A stretch of DNA of 7,616 bases from Bradyrhizobium sp. (GCA_028290165.1 JAQGKJ010000371.1:1-7616); one strand, 5' to 3'. Shown: positions 1-6,560, counted from the stretch's first letter. Notes: a model not told the origin generated them from the letters alone. Translations and numbers: made by a program.

Positions 1-10
1 ATTCGACGCC

Positions 11-1615
11 GTGGAAGCCAAGTTCCAGATCTTTCTGATTCTGCTGGTGGTGCTGGCGGGCACCGCGCTCTTGGCGCGGCGCTTCAACGTCGCCCCCGCC
101 ATTTTGCTGCTGGTGGCCGGCATCGCGCTCGCCTTCGTGCCGGGCATGCCGCCGCTGGAACTGCCGCCGCAACTGGTGCTGCTGCTGGTGCTGCCGCCAT
201 TGATCTACTCGGCCAGCGTCGCCATGAGCTGGCGCGAATTCAAATATAATCTGCGCCCCATTATCCTGCTGTCGGTCGGCTGCGTGATCTTCACGGCTTT
301 CGCGGTCGCCGCCGCGACGCATTACCTGATCGGGCTGCCGTGGAGCGTCGGCTTCCTGCTGGGGGCCATTGTCGCGCCGCCGGACGTGGTGGCGCCCCTG
401 GCGATCGCCCGCAAGCTCGGCATGCCGCGCCGGATCATGGTCGTGCTCGAGGGCGAGGGACTGGCGAATGATGCCACCGCGCTGATCCTGTATCGCTTCG
501 CGGTGGTGGCGATTTCGACCGGGATGTACTCGTTGCCGGAAGCAACCGGCGCCTTCGTCGCCATCATCGCCGGCGAGATAGCTTTCGGCGTGGCGGTGGG
601 CTGGTTCAGCCTGCGGGCACGTCATCGCGCGCGCGATCCGCAGGTCGAGATCACGCTGTCGCTGATCACGCCCTACGTCGCCTACTGGGTGCCGGAGCAT
701 TTCGGCGGCTCCGGCGTGATCTCAACGGTGGCCTGCGGGCTCTATATGAGCTGGAACGGGCCGCTCCTGATCTCTTCGGCGACGAGGCTGCAGGGCATCT
801 TCTTCTGGGACCTCGTGATCTATCTGATCGAGGGCTTGCTGTTCCTGCTGACCGGATTCCAGATGCGGTTGCTGTTCGAGAAGTCGAAGGCGTTTCCGCT
901 TCACGACATCCTGTTCGCGACTGCGCTGGTCACGGTGATGATCATCGTCGCGCGCTTCGCCTGGGTGTTTCCCGCGACCTACCTGCCGCGGCTGTTGAAG
1001 CGGGTGCGCGAACAGGATCCGTCGCCGCCGTGGCAGTGGGTGTTCGTGCTGGCGTTTACCGGGGTGCGCGGCGCGGTCTCGCTGGCGGCGGCGCTGGCGC
1101 TGCCATTCGCGCTTCCGAACGGCGAGGCCTTTCCGTACCGCGACCTGATCCTGTTCGTCTCGTTCGGCGTCATCTTCATCACGCTGGTCGGGCTCGGGCT
1201 TGGTCTGCCGTCGGTGGTGAAGTGCCTCGGCGTCGCCCAAGCCGGCCGCGCCGAACACCTGGCGGAGCACGAGTCCGAAATCGCGGCGCGGCGCGAGGCG
1301 CTCGACGCAGCGCTGAAGTCGCTCGAGGCCATCACCGACGACCGCGAATTGTCCGACGAGGTGATCAAACTGCTGCGTGCGCGGCACGAGATCCGCGTCA
1401 CCCAGTTGCCGGACTCGCTCGATCCCGATGCGCGTGAAGTCTCGGCGACGGGGGCGGCGCTGACGCGGGAGCTGATCGCGGTGGAGCGCAAATTCATCCA
1501 TGTCCTGCTGCGCGACGGCAAGATCACCGACGAGACGAGGCGGCGGATCGAACGCGATCTCGATCTGGAGGAAGCAAGCCTCGCCAACCGCGAGTATCGC
1601 AAGGGGCCGCTGTAA
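11..1615 (+). CDS. Na+/H+ antiporter of the CPA1 family (possibly 5'-partial)
   Basis: An inner-membrane monovalent cation/proton antiporter that would exchange cytoplasmic Na+ or K+ for H+ in pH and salt homeostasis. The 534 residues begin directly in a hydrophobic helix, and hydrophobic segments continue to about residue 405. A charged, probably cytoplasmic tail of about 130 residues follows. Family landmarks are LLGAIVAPPDVVAP (residues 117-130, with D125 at the usual ion-binding aspartate), an ExxxND motif (E149, N153, D154) and GVRGAVSL (351-358, R353). The usual S-P-T-D motif reads A-P-P-D here. The GTG at 11 is the first start inside the window, but the frame stays open through codons F-D-A to the left edge and the upstream ribosome site cannot be seen, so a start a few codons further left is possible. 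The gene converges on the amidase gene with 26 bp between stop codons. The family is secure; the transported ion is not. Confidence 0.9.
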   Translation: MEAKFQIFLILLVVLAGTALLARRFNVAPAILLLVAGIALAFVPGMPPLELPPQLVLLLVLPPLIYSASVAMSWREFKYNLRPIILLSVGCVIFTAFAVAAATHYLIGLPWSVGFLLGAIVAPPDVVAPLAIARKLGMPRRIMVVLEGEGLANDATALILYRFAVVAISTGMYSLPEATGAFVAIIAGEIAFGVAVGWFSLRARHRARDPQVEITLSLITPYVAYWVPEHFGGSGVISTVACGLYMSWNGPLLISSATRLQGIFFWDLVIYLIEGLLFLLTGFQMRLLFEKSKAFPLHDILFATALVTVMIIVARFAWVFPATYLPRLLKRVREQDPSPPWQWVFVLAFTGVRGAVSLAAALALPFALPNGEAFPYRDLILFVSFGVIFITLVGLGLGLPSVVKCLGVAQAGRAEHLAEHESEIAARREALDAALKSLEAITDDRELSDEVIKLLRARHEIRVTQLPDSLDPDAREVSATGAALTRELIAVERKFIHVLLRDGKITDETRRRIERDLDLEEASLANREYRKGPL

Positions 1616-1645
1616 GCGGTCGCGGCCTGACAGCCACGCCGTCAG
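1605..1645. terminator. GC-rich inverted repeats between convergent genes, possible transcript end
   Basis: Two adjacent inverted repeats span the convergent stop codons. GGCCGC (1605-1610) pairs with GCGGCC (1622-1627) across the antiporter stop, and an alternative inner stem is CCGCT-GTA-AGCGG (1607-1619). CTGAC (1627-1631) pairs with GTCAG (1641-1645) next to the amidase stop. Neither strand has a T-run after the stem, so this is not a classical intrinsic terminator. Short GC stems are also common by chance in DNA of this composition. Confidence 0.25.
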
Positions 1646-2634
1646 AGCGGACCAAGGATGGCCCATCGGAGATCACAGAATTCCTTCACGGCTGCCGCGA
1701 CACCGCTGCTGATGATGCCCTGGCGTTCCGGCGACTCCATCTTGAGCTCTTCATCCCGGTTGATGATCGAGCCCGCCTCCAGCAGGACGGCAGGCATCCG
1801 GGTCGATCTCAGCACGACGAGCTGATCATAGCTATAGACACCGGTTTCCTTGTTCAGCAGCGGGTGCTGGTACCGACCCATGATGGCCTGGGTATATTGC
1901 GGGGCATATTGCAGGCCCTCGGCCTTCATTTCCTTCGCCACCAGTTCGGCGAACAAGAGGCTCGTCTTGAAGTCCGGATTGTCGCGGGAGACGAAGACGG
2001 AATAACCGCTGAAGCGGTCGCTGAAGTGGCTTTTCTTGCCCTCGAATTCCCAGTTCTCGAGGAATGAGTCGGGCACGGAGTCATGGTGGATCGACAGGAA
2101 GAGGTTCGCGCGCAGATTGTTGGCGGCGGCGACACGCTTGACGAGGCTGGGCCTGGCCTTGCCCTCGGTCACCAGAAGCCTGGTCTCGGCAAAGCCTTCG
2201 GCCTTCAACTTCTCCTCGATCCGCTGCGCAAGGCGCTGATTGAAGACGAATTCGGCGACGTTGCGGGCGCTCGTTGCGCCTTCTGATGTGGCGGTATGTC
2301 CCACATCCAGAACGATCCGGAATTTCGAGGGATCGCACATTGTTGCGACCGGTTTCAAAGCGGGAGCGTTCAGGACGACCGGCCCCAGGGCGGCGAGCTT
2401 TACAGGGTGGTGCTTTCGCGAGGCGGCTGGCTTCGCCAAGGTGGCCGGCTTTGGCGAGGTGACCTGCTTTGGCGACTTGCCGTGCTTTGACGACCTGTTG
2501 AACATCTCCTGCAGCCAGCCGGCATCGCTGGCCTCGATCGGCAGAAGCACCAATGCCGCTATCGCGCCGATGATGGTGCGGCGGCGGGGCCAAACGCCAA
2601 AGCCCGGCCCGGCGAATTTTCTCTCTGACGACAG
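1642..2634 (-). CDS. Secreted N-acetylmuramoyl-L-alanine amidase (Amidase_3 family, zinc-dependent)
   Basis: A periplasmic hydrolase predicted to cut the bond between N-acetylmuramic acid and L-alanine in peptidoglycan. With a CTG start at 2634 it has 330 residues. An Arg-rich n-region (RRR, 17-19), a hydrophobic stretch (about 21-33) and an A-x-A-like end (EASDA) look like a signal peptide. A Lys/Pro/Ala linker follows (about 49-80), then the catalytic domain (about 105-320). The zinc ligands of the family are all present: H113 in LDVGHT, E128 in VAEFVFN, H183 in SIHHDS, and the catalytic E286 in LLEAGSI. No in-frame ATG, GTG or TTG lies between 2553 and 2700. A TTG at 2553 or GTG at 2550 would remove most of the signal peptide. 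CTG at 2634 has GGAG 8 nt upstream, which is why I chose it. It lies 5 bp after the oxygenase stop, so the two are probably co-transcribed. The function is well supported; the start is not certain. Confidence 0.88.
   Translation of the reverse strand: MSSERKFAGPGFGVWPRRRTIIGAIAALVLLPIEASDAGWLQEMFNRSSKHGKSPKQVTSPKPATLAKPAASRKHHPVKLAALGPVVLNAPALKPVATMCDPSKFRIVLDVGHTATSEGATSARNVAEFVFNQRLAQRIEEKLKAEGFAETRLLVTEGKARPSLVKRVAAANNLRANLFLSIHHDSVPDSFLENWEFEGKKSHFSDRFSGYSVFVSRDNPDFKTSLLFAELVAKEMKAEGLQYAPQYTQAIMGRYQHPLLNKETGVYSYDQLVVLRSTRMPAVLLEAGSIINRDEELKMESPERQGIISSGVAAAVKEFCDLRWAILGPL
2422..2475 (-). repeat. Hexapeptide repeat in the amidase linker
   Basis: Three degenerate six-residue units, SPKQVT, SPKPAT and LAKPAA (18 bp each), sit in the linker between the signal peptide and catalytic domain. 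They form a basic, Pro-rich tether of the kind often found in cell-wall enzymes. A flexible spacer, or contact with anionic cell-wall polymers, is a guess. Confidence 0.5.
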
Positions 2635-2639
2635 CGCCC

Positions 2640-3977
2640 CTACTCCGCCGCCGCGGTGCGCGGCCGTCCGACATACCCGGTCGGCTCGCCGAAACGTTCG
2701 ACCATCACCGCGGGCAAATCCTTTTCCTTGTGCGTCACGCAGGCGCCGGAACGCACGGCGTAGCGGTCCTGATGCGCGAGATGCGTCGGCGCGTGGCCCT
2801 GCTGCAGCGCGCGAGCACTCTCCATCACCAGTTTGCGGAAATGCATGATGCCGAGATCGGTCGGGCCGAGATGCTCTCGGGTGCGGTCGGCGATCGGGCC
2901 CTGACTGTCCTGTACGGCTGCGTCCTGTTCGGACACGCCCTTGATGCCGGTGTAGCTTTTGGTCTTTTGCAGCTTGCGGTCGATCAGGTAATCGTTCGAT
3001 TTGTTGCGCAGCGGCAGGTAATTTTCGTCGACTTCGGAGATCACGCCATTGCCGCGATCGTAGGCGTCGCGCTCGGCTTGCGTCAGCGGGCGCTCCGGAT
3101 TCCAGGCATAGGTGTAGATCCAGCACTTGGTATCGGTCACTGGAATAAAACTCTGGCCGAAGATGCTCTCGCCAGGCATCGCGCTCGGCGCATAGGAATG
3201 CACCGGCATCAAAAATTGCGCGATGCGCCAGTAGATGTTGTCGCCGCCGGTGAGCCGGCCGCCGGCGACAGTGAGGCCCGCATCATGCGGGTTGATCTTG
3301 ATCACCGGACGCGGGTCCTCGGCGATCCATCGCATATGATCGGTACTCATCCGCGCGATCGGATTTACAAAATGCTTCTTGATGTCGAGAATTTCGTTCT
3401 CTTCCTTCTCGAAGCTCAAGTGCGCAAATGTAAAATGCGCGGTGTCGATAGAGCCTTCCAACGCCTGCACCCAGTTGCAGTCCTGCCATTTCTTCGAGAC
3501 GTAACGGTGCGAGGCCGGCACCAGCGCCATCTCCAGGTCTGGCAGTTGCGGGACTTCGCCGGCCGGCCCCATATAGGCCCAGATCATCTCGCCCCATTCG
3601 CGCACCGGATAAGATTTGATGCGGATCAGGTCCTTGGCGTTGAGATCGGGATAGGAGGTCGGCATGTCGACGCAGCGGCCGTCGGTGTCGAATTTCCAGC
3701 CGTGATAGACGCAGCGGATGCCGCATTCCTCATTGCGGCCGAGCCAGAGATTGGCGCCGCGGTGGGGGCAATACTGATCGATCACGCCGACCACGCCGCG
3801 GGAGTCGCGGAAGGCCAGCAGCTCCTCGCCCATCACCACGATTTTCTTCGGCGGCCCGTCGGCTTCCGGCAATTCCTCTGACAGCAAAACAGGAAGCCAG
3901 AAGCGGCGCAGCAATTCGCCCATCGGCGTCCCCGCACCGCTTTCGGTCAGGAACTTGTTGTCCTCCGCACGGAGCAT
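2640..3977 (-). CDS. Rieske non-haem iron oxygenase, large (alpha) subunit, phthalate-dioxygenase-like
   Basis: A cytoplasmic ring-hydroxylating or O-demethylating type oxygenase of 445 residues. An N-terminal Rieske domain (about 25-140) carries the [2Fe-2S] ligands C70-P-H72 and C89-V-Y-H92. The C-terminal catalytic domain has the mononuclear iron histidines H181 and H186 in SIDTAHFTFAH, with D178 as the likely electron-bridge aspartate; D352 in SEQDAAVQD is a probable third iron ligand. The layout and length resemble phthalate 4,5-dioxygenase and related homo-oligomeric enzymes rather than alpha/beta dioxygenases. The start at 3977 is chosen over an upstream one at 4040 because GGAGG lies 6 nt before it and the preceding 21 residues are basic and unlike the family. 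No reductase, ferredoxin, regulator or downstream catabolic gene is in view, so the substrate cannot be named and electrons must come from a partner encoded elsewhere. Confidence 0.9.
   Translation of the reverse strand: MLRAEDNKFLTESGAGTPMGELLRRFWLPVLLSEELPEADGPPKKIVVMGEELLAFRDSRGVVGVIDQYCPHRGANLWLGRNEECGIRCVYHGWKFDTDGRCVDMPTSYPDLNAKDLIRIKSYPVREWGEMIWAYMGPAGEVPQLPDLEMALVPASHRYVSKKWQDCNWVQALEGSIDTAHFTFAHLSFEKEENEILDIKKHFVNPIARMSTDHMRWIAEDPRPVIKINPHDAGLTVAGGRLTGGDNIYWRIAQFLMPVHSYAPSAMPGESIFGQSFIPVTDTKCWIYTYAWNPERPLTQAERDAYDRGNGVISEVDENYLPLRNKSNDYLIDRKLQKTKSYTGIKGVSEQDAAVQDSQGPIADRTREHLGPTDLGIMHFRKLVMESARALQQGHAPTHLAHQDRYAVRSGACVTHKEKDLPAVMVERFGEPTGYVGRPRTAAAE
2643..2646 (-). promoter_or_regulatory. 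Shine-Dalgarno site supporting a CTG start of the amidase
   Basis: On the - strand GGAG (2646-2643) stands 8 nt before CTG at 2634-2632 and lies just before the oxygenase stop codon TAG (2642-2640). Its spacing suits initiation, and no standard start codon lies nearby in frame, so this site decides the proposed start. Confidence 0.45.
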
Positions 3978-4100
3978 ACCCTTCCTCCGAAGCCGATTAT
4001 GGTCTCGGCGGAGATTGGCGCAGGCGGAGGGGCGCGTCAACGCGGCCCTTGGACCAAGCGACGACTTGCATTCGATCGGGCGCCGTCCGGAACTGGCGTC
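3978..4100 (-). other. 123-bp intergenic region upstream of the oxygenase, with palindromes
   Basis: This gap separates the DsrE-family stop from the oxygenase start. It holds an 8-bp stem with one mismatch, GGGGCGCG-TCAA-CGCGGCCC (4029-4048 on the + strand), directly followed by the 11-bp palindrome CTTGGACCAAG (4048-4058). On the - strand a CATAAT hexamer (4001-3996) resembles a -10 box but has no -35 at the right distance, and TTGACG lies in the hairpin too far from it. A promoter or operator for the oxygenase is plausible but not shown. Confidence 0.35.
3984..3988 (-). promoter_or_regulatory. Shine-Dalgarno site fixing the oxygenase start
   Basis: GGAGG on the - strand lies 6 nt before the ATG at 3977-3975. 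It favours this start over the longer reading from 4040, which would add 21 residues without support. Confidence 0.75.
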
Positions 4101-4706
4101 TTACGGCTTGACGTAGGTCCAACCCTGCTCTTGCCGCTCCATGACGCGAACAACGCCGGACTTCACCACTTGCGCCTGCGGAATGATCGGTATGTCCTTG
4201 TTCTCAGCCTTGTGCATGTTCTCCTGGGTGTTGCCGCAGGCTTTGAACGAAACCTCCGGCGTACTCAACGCCATCGCCTCTATCCGAGCCTTCACCGGCG
4301 AGGTGTCGTCGCGCAGCATGTGCAGGCCGGGTCCGAACGTGACGATCTCGATCTTCACGTTCTGGCCGAGCTCCTTGTAGTATTGCGTGACGTTCATTGC
4401 ATTGTTGAGCGCGAGATTCATCGCGGCGGGATCGTTGGTATTCACCTGCAGGATCAGATCGTGCTGCTTGTTCTCCGCTGCGGAAGCCTGCAGCATCTTT
4501 CCAATAGCAGGTCGGCTCTGCGTCTGCGCGGCGGCGCTTGCCTTTGCAGCCTTAGCGGCGGTGTTTGGCCTCAGCGAGGCGGCGGCAGGCTTCGACGTCG
4601 GTACCGGTGGTTCTCTGGCTTCCTGCGCCTCAGACAAACACGCGGCGGCCAGGACCGCGATGGTGCCCATCACTGCTACTCTCGCAATATGCTGAAACAT
4701 ACTCAT
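4101..4706 (-). CDS. Exported DsrE-family protein (COG1416-like)
   Basis: A 201-residue protein with a hydrophobic N-terminus (about 8-24) that looks like a signal peptide, then an Ala/Lys/Pro-rich linker (about 30-70), then a DsrE-like fold (about 80-200). Family signatures are the LILQVNTNDPAAMNLALNN strand-helix (84-102), the FGPGLHML loop (124-131) and a conserved cysteine in FKACGNT (C157). The residues before C23 (A-A-A) are a poor lipobox, so cleavage by signal peptidase I is more likely than lipidation. DsrE/TusD relatives carry or sense sulfur through the cysteine, but no function is proven for exported members of this group. The start at 4706 has GGGAG 7 nt upstream; an ATG two codons later is the only close alternative. 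No sulfur-oxidation genes are nearby. It follows the TagO-like gene by 37 bp and probably shares its transcript. Confidence 0.82.
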   Translation of the reverse strand: MSMFQHIARVAVMGTIAVLAAACLSEAQEAREPPVPTSKPAAASLRPNTAAKAAKASAAAQTQSRPAIGKMLQASAAENKQHDLILQVNTNDPAAMNLALNNAMNVTQYYKELGQNVKIEIVTFGPGLHMLRDDTSPVKARIEAMALSTPEVSFKACGNTQENMHKAENKDIPIIPQAQVVKSGVVRVMERQEQGWTYVKP

Positions 4707-4743
4707 GGTCGGTCTCCCATCGAGGAAAGGCTTTCGATCACCT

Positions 4744-5376
4744 TCAGTTGTCAGGCTTCGCAACGGCGTGTGGCCATTTGCACGCCGCGGCCATCTTCCC
4801 GCGCACCGTCTGGAGGCCAGCGAGAGAAAAAATTCCGTCATGGGCGGTCCCCACCCGGGGTGAGATGTGGATGGTGAGGTCCCCCTGGTCCGGAAGCGAC
4901 TGCAGCAAGGGAACCGCATCGCCCTTTAAAGCGAGGCCGGCGCCAAATGCTGGCACCGTCGCCGCGATCTGCACCGGCTGACCGTCATTGACGCGATAGG
5001 AGATGACGTAGTCCTCGCCGCGGCCGGAGATTGCGGGTCCCGCGACCGCCAGTTCGGTATGCCCGCCGCGGCAGCGAATCGACAGTTGCATCGCAGGGCC
5101 GCTCTCAACCTGGCGCGACGACGTCGTGGCGGTAGCAATCGGTGTGTAGTCCACGGGCGAAGTCGTCTGGCTGACAATCCAGCCGTCTTCCTGAGGCGCC
5201 GGACGAGCCTGAGGCGCAATACCTCGCGACAGCTTGTCCAGACACTCCAACCGATCGGCGCGCTCCATCAAGGAACAGGCGCGAAGCCTTGCCATAGGAT
5301 CGTCTGCCCCTTGCGCCAAGGCAATCTCGTTCAGGATAGCGAGTGCGACTGGGAGCGGGATGGTCCCGTGTTTCAT
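4744..5376 (-). CDS. Exported protein resembling TagO/VasI, the type VI secretion-associated family
   Basis: A 210-residue protein with a short signal-like N-terminus (hydrophobic to about residue 21, ending A-Q-G-A). It carries the family pattern of an N-terminal Cys-containing segment ACSLMERADRLECLDKL (33-49, C34 and C45), a GWIVSQTTSPVDYTP block (65-79), a LSIRCRGGHTELAV strand (98-111, C102), an EDYVISYRVNDGQP block (121-134), and a terminal AACKWP (C199). Four cysteines suggest two disulfides in the periplasm. TagO/VasI proteins accompany type VI secretion clusters, where a role in envelope assembly of the machine has been proposed, but no other type VI gene is visible here. The start at 5376 has AGAGG 7 nt upstream and overlaps the preceding gene's stop as ATGA, which indicates coupled translation. 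Family assignment is from motif memory and should be tested by profile search. Confidence 0.68.
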   Translation of the reverse strand: MKHGTIPLPVALAILNEIALAQGADDPMARLRACSLMERADRLECLDKLSRGIAPQARPAPQEDGWIVSQTTSPVDYTPIATATTSSRQVESGPAMQLSIRCRGGHTELAVAGPAISGRGEDYVISYRVNDGQPVQIAATVPAFGAGLALKGDAVPLLQSLPDQGDLTIHISPRVGTAHDGIFSLAGLQTVRGKMAAACKWPHAVAKPDN

Positions 5377-6416
5377 TGCGATGCCTCTGTTGCGCGCGGC
5401 TGGCGATCGAGCCATGCCTGCGCCGCAGGGAAGCGCGTCAGGCCGGGCACCGTCGCAGCGAGGTTGATCGATTTCCATTTCGGATCGAAGCCTGGCGCCT
5501 GCAACTTGTCGATTCGAGAGAACAAGTAGTCGACGAAGCGCGCGACGCGCTCAAAGCGGTTTGACTTGACCGGCCAGTTGAAGGCGACCAGTAGGGTCGG
5601 CACGGCGATCGTCGCCACGCGTTCGCCCTGCTTGATCAGATTGGGATAGTCGGCGGCATCGAGAGTCGCGGGAAGATAGTAGTCCTCGAACTTGCTCTCG
5701 TAGGGGAGCGTCAGGAACTTGAACCCTGGCTCCCAGCGCCCGCGCACGAAAGCATCCACCGGCTTCGACGTAATGAACACGACCGCCGCCATCTCGCCTT
5801 TGCGCATCTGCTCCAGCGCGACCTGATGCGGGATGAACGTCTTTTCCACATCGAGACCCAGGCGACTGAAGATCAGCGGTCCCGAATAGGCTGCGGCGGT
5901 GCCCTGGTTGTTGAAATTCACCTTCTTGCCAACAAGGTCGTTCAGGCTATTGATTTCGGGTCGGACGAAGATATGCAGCTCAGACGGGAATAGATTGAGC
6001 ACGTAGGCAAGCCGGCGCTGGATATCCGGCACCTGGCTCTTGTACTCGTCAAGCACATCGGAATTGATGATCGCGGCATCGATGCCGCGCAAATAGAGAA
6101 GTGAATTGACGTTTTCCGTGGGCCCCCGAGTCACGACCGGCAGAACATGCAGGTTGTCTCCGTCGTCAACCACACGGGCAATCTCTGCGGCAAGGCGGAT
6201 CGGCGCGCCTTCAAGGAGACCCCCGGCGAGGCCGACCGTCCAGGCGTTCATCGTCAATTGCGGCTTTTGGGGCGGCGCCTCGCGCCGCACTGGACCAACG
6301 CTTTGCGTCCGAACATTTTTCGCCCGGGCATCCACCCAGGAAGGTTGAACGACCAGGAGCAGCGGTGCCAATGTCGCGAGCAAAGGCAGCGAGCGCGATC
6401 CAAAAAATCTGTTCAT
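5373..6416 (-). CDS. TAXI/NMT1-type periplasmic solute-binding protein
   Basis: A 347-residue exported binding protein. Residues 1-32 form a signal peptide with a basic start, a hydrophobic core (about 10-24) and an A-x-A end near DARA. Mature-domain landmarks are WTVGLAGGLLEGAPIRLAAE (59-78), VTRGPTENVNSLLYLRGIDA (95-114), INSDVLDEY (117-125), the SLNDLVGKKVNFNNQG segment (157-172) typical of type II binding folds, and MAAVVFITSKPVDAF (209-223). TAXI proteins normally hand a small organic acid to a fused TRAP membrane protein, but no membrane subunit is encoded here, so it is an orphan that might sense a ligand. The start at 6416 has AAGGAG 7 nt upstream. Its stop overlaps the TagO-like start by 4 bp. 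The superfamily is clear; the TAXI subgroup is less so, and the ligand is unknown. Confidence 0.85.
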   Translation of the reverse strand: MNRFFGSRSLPLLATLAPLLLVVQPSWVDARAKNVRTQSVGPVRREAPPQKPQLTMNAWTVGLAGGLLEGAPIRLAAEIARVVDDGDNLHVLPVVTRGPTENVNSLLYLRGIDAAIINSDVLDEYKSQVPDIQRRLAYVLNLFPSELHIFVRPEINSLNDLVGKKVNFNNQGTAAAYSGPLIFSRLGLDVEKTFIPHQVALEQMRKGEMAAVVFITSKPVDAFVRGRWEPGFKFLTLPYESKFEDYYLPATLDAADYPNLIKQGERVATIAVPTLLVAFNWPVKSNRFERVARFVDYLFSRIDKLQAPGFDPKWKSINLAATVPGLTRFPAAQAWLDRQPRATEASQ

Positions 6417-6560
6417 CGATCAACTCCTTTTCAGGCGCTTCCGCTTGCTGGTCCTCGCGGCGGCTCCGCGGCCCGCAGCACATCCTGCCAACCTTTGTTT
6501 CCGTCCCGAGCACGTCGCTGAGCCAATGTTGGCAACTTCGTCCTTTCCACGATCATTGAG
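6417..6560 (-). other. 144-bp intergenic region upstream of the binding protein
   Basis: Apart from the ribosome site, it holds a 7-bp inverted repeat TGCCAAC (6486-6492) and GTTGGCA (6528-6534), 35 bp apart. A short dyad GCCAA-TG-TTGGC (6522-6533) contains the second arm. A GC stem CGCGG-CGGCT-CCGCG lies at 6456-6470 without a T-run. The repeat could be an operator or a paired element between two transcription units. No clear -35/-10 pair is seen. Confidence 0.3.
6424..6429 (-). promoter_or_regulatory. Strong Shine-Dalgarno site of the binding-protein gene
   Basis: AAGGAG on the - strand stands 7 nt before the ATG at 6416-6414, the best ribosome site in the window. It fixes the start and suggests that the coupled pair behind it is well translated. 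Confidence 0.8.

Noticed and set aside
722..1666. Open frame of 314 codons on the - strand, opposite the antiporter
   Set aside because: The Arg/Gln-rich, motif-free translation is antisense to a clear membrane transporter; GC codon bias explains the lack of stops.
2640..3126. Extension of the amidase frame upstream to 3126
   Set aside because: This part is an out-of-frame reading of the oxygenase gene on the same strand. It is Arg/Ala-rich and has no family similarity.
2730..3881. Open frame of 383 codons on the + strand, opposite the oxygenase
   Set aside because: It lies wholly antisense to a gene with intact Rieske and iron-ligand motifs. Its translation is His/Arg/Ala-rich without domains, as expected of a GC-rich shadow frame.
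3978..4040. Longer oxygenase start at 4040
   Set aside because: It would add 21 basic residues with no good ribosome site, while GGAGG lies 6 nt before the ATG at 3977.
4707..4919. Longer DsrE-family start at 4919
   Set aside because: It would overlap the end of the TagO-like gene and bury the signal-like helix behind 71 unrelated residues; the ATG at 4706 has its own GGGAG site.
6456..6470. GC stem CGCGG-CGGCT-CCGCG as a terminator of the coiled-coil gene
   Set aside because: There is no T-run after it on the - strand and the stem is only 5 bp, common by chance at this GC content.
6431..6556. Small frame of 41 codons on the - strand in the gap before the binding-protein gene
   Set aside because: There is no ribosome site before its ATG and no recognisable sequence; chance open frames of this size are common here.
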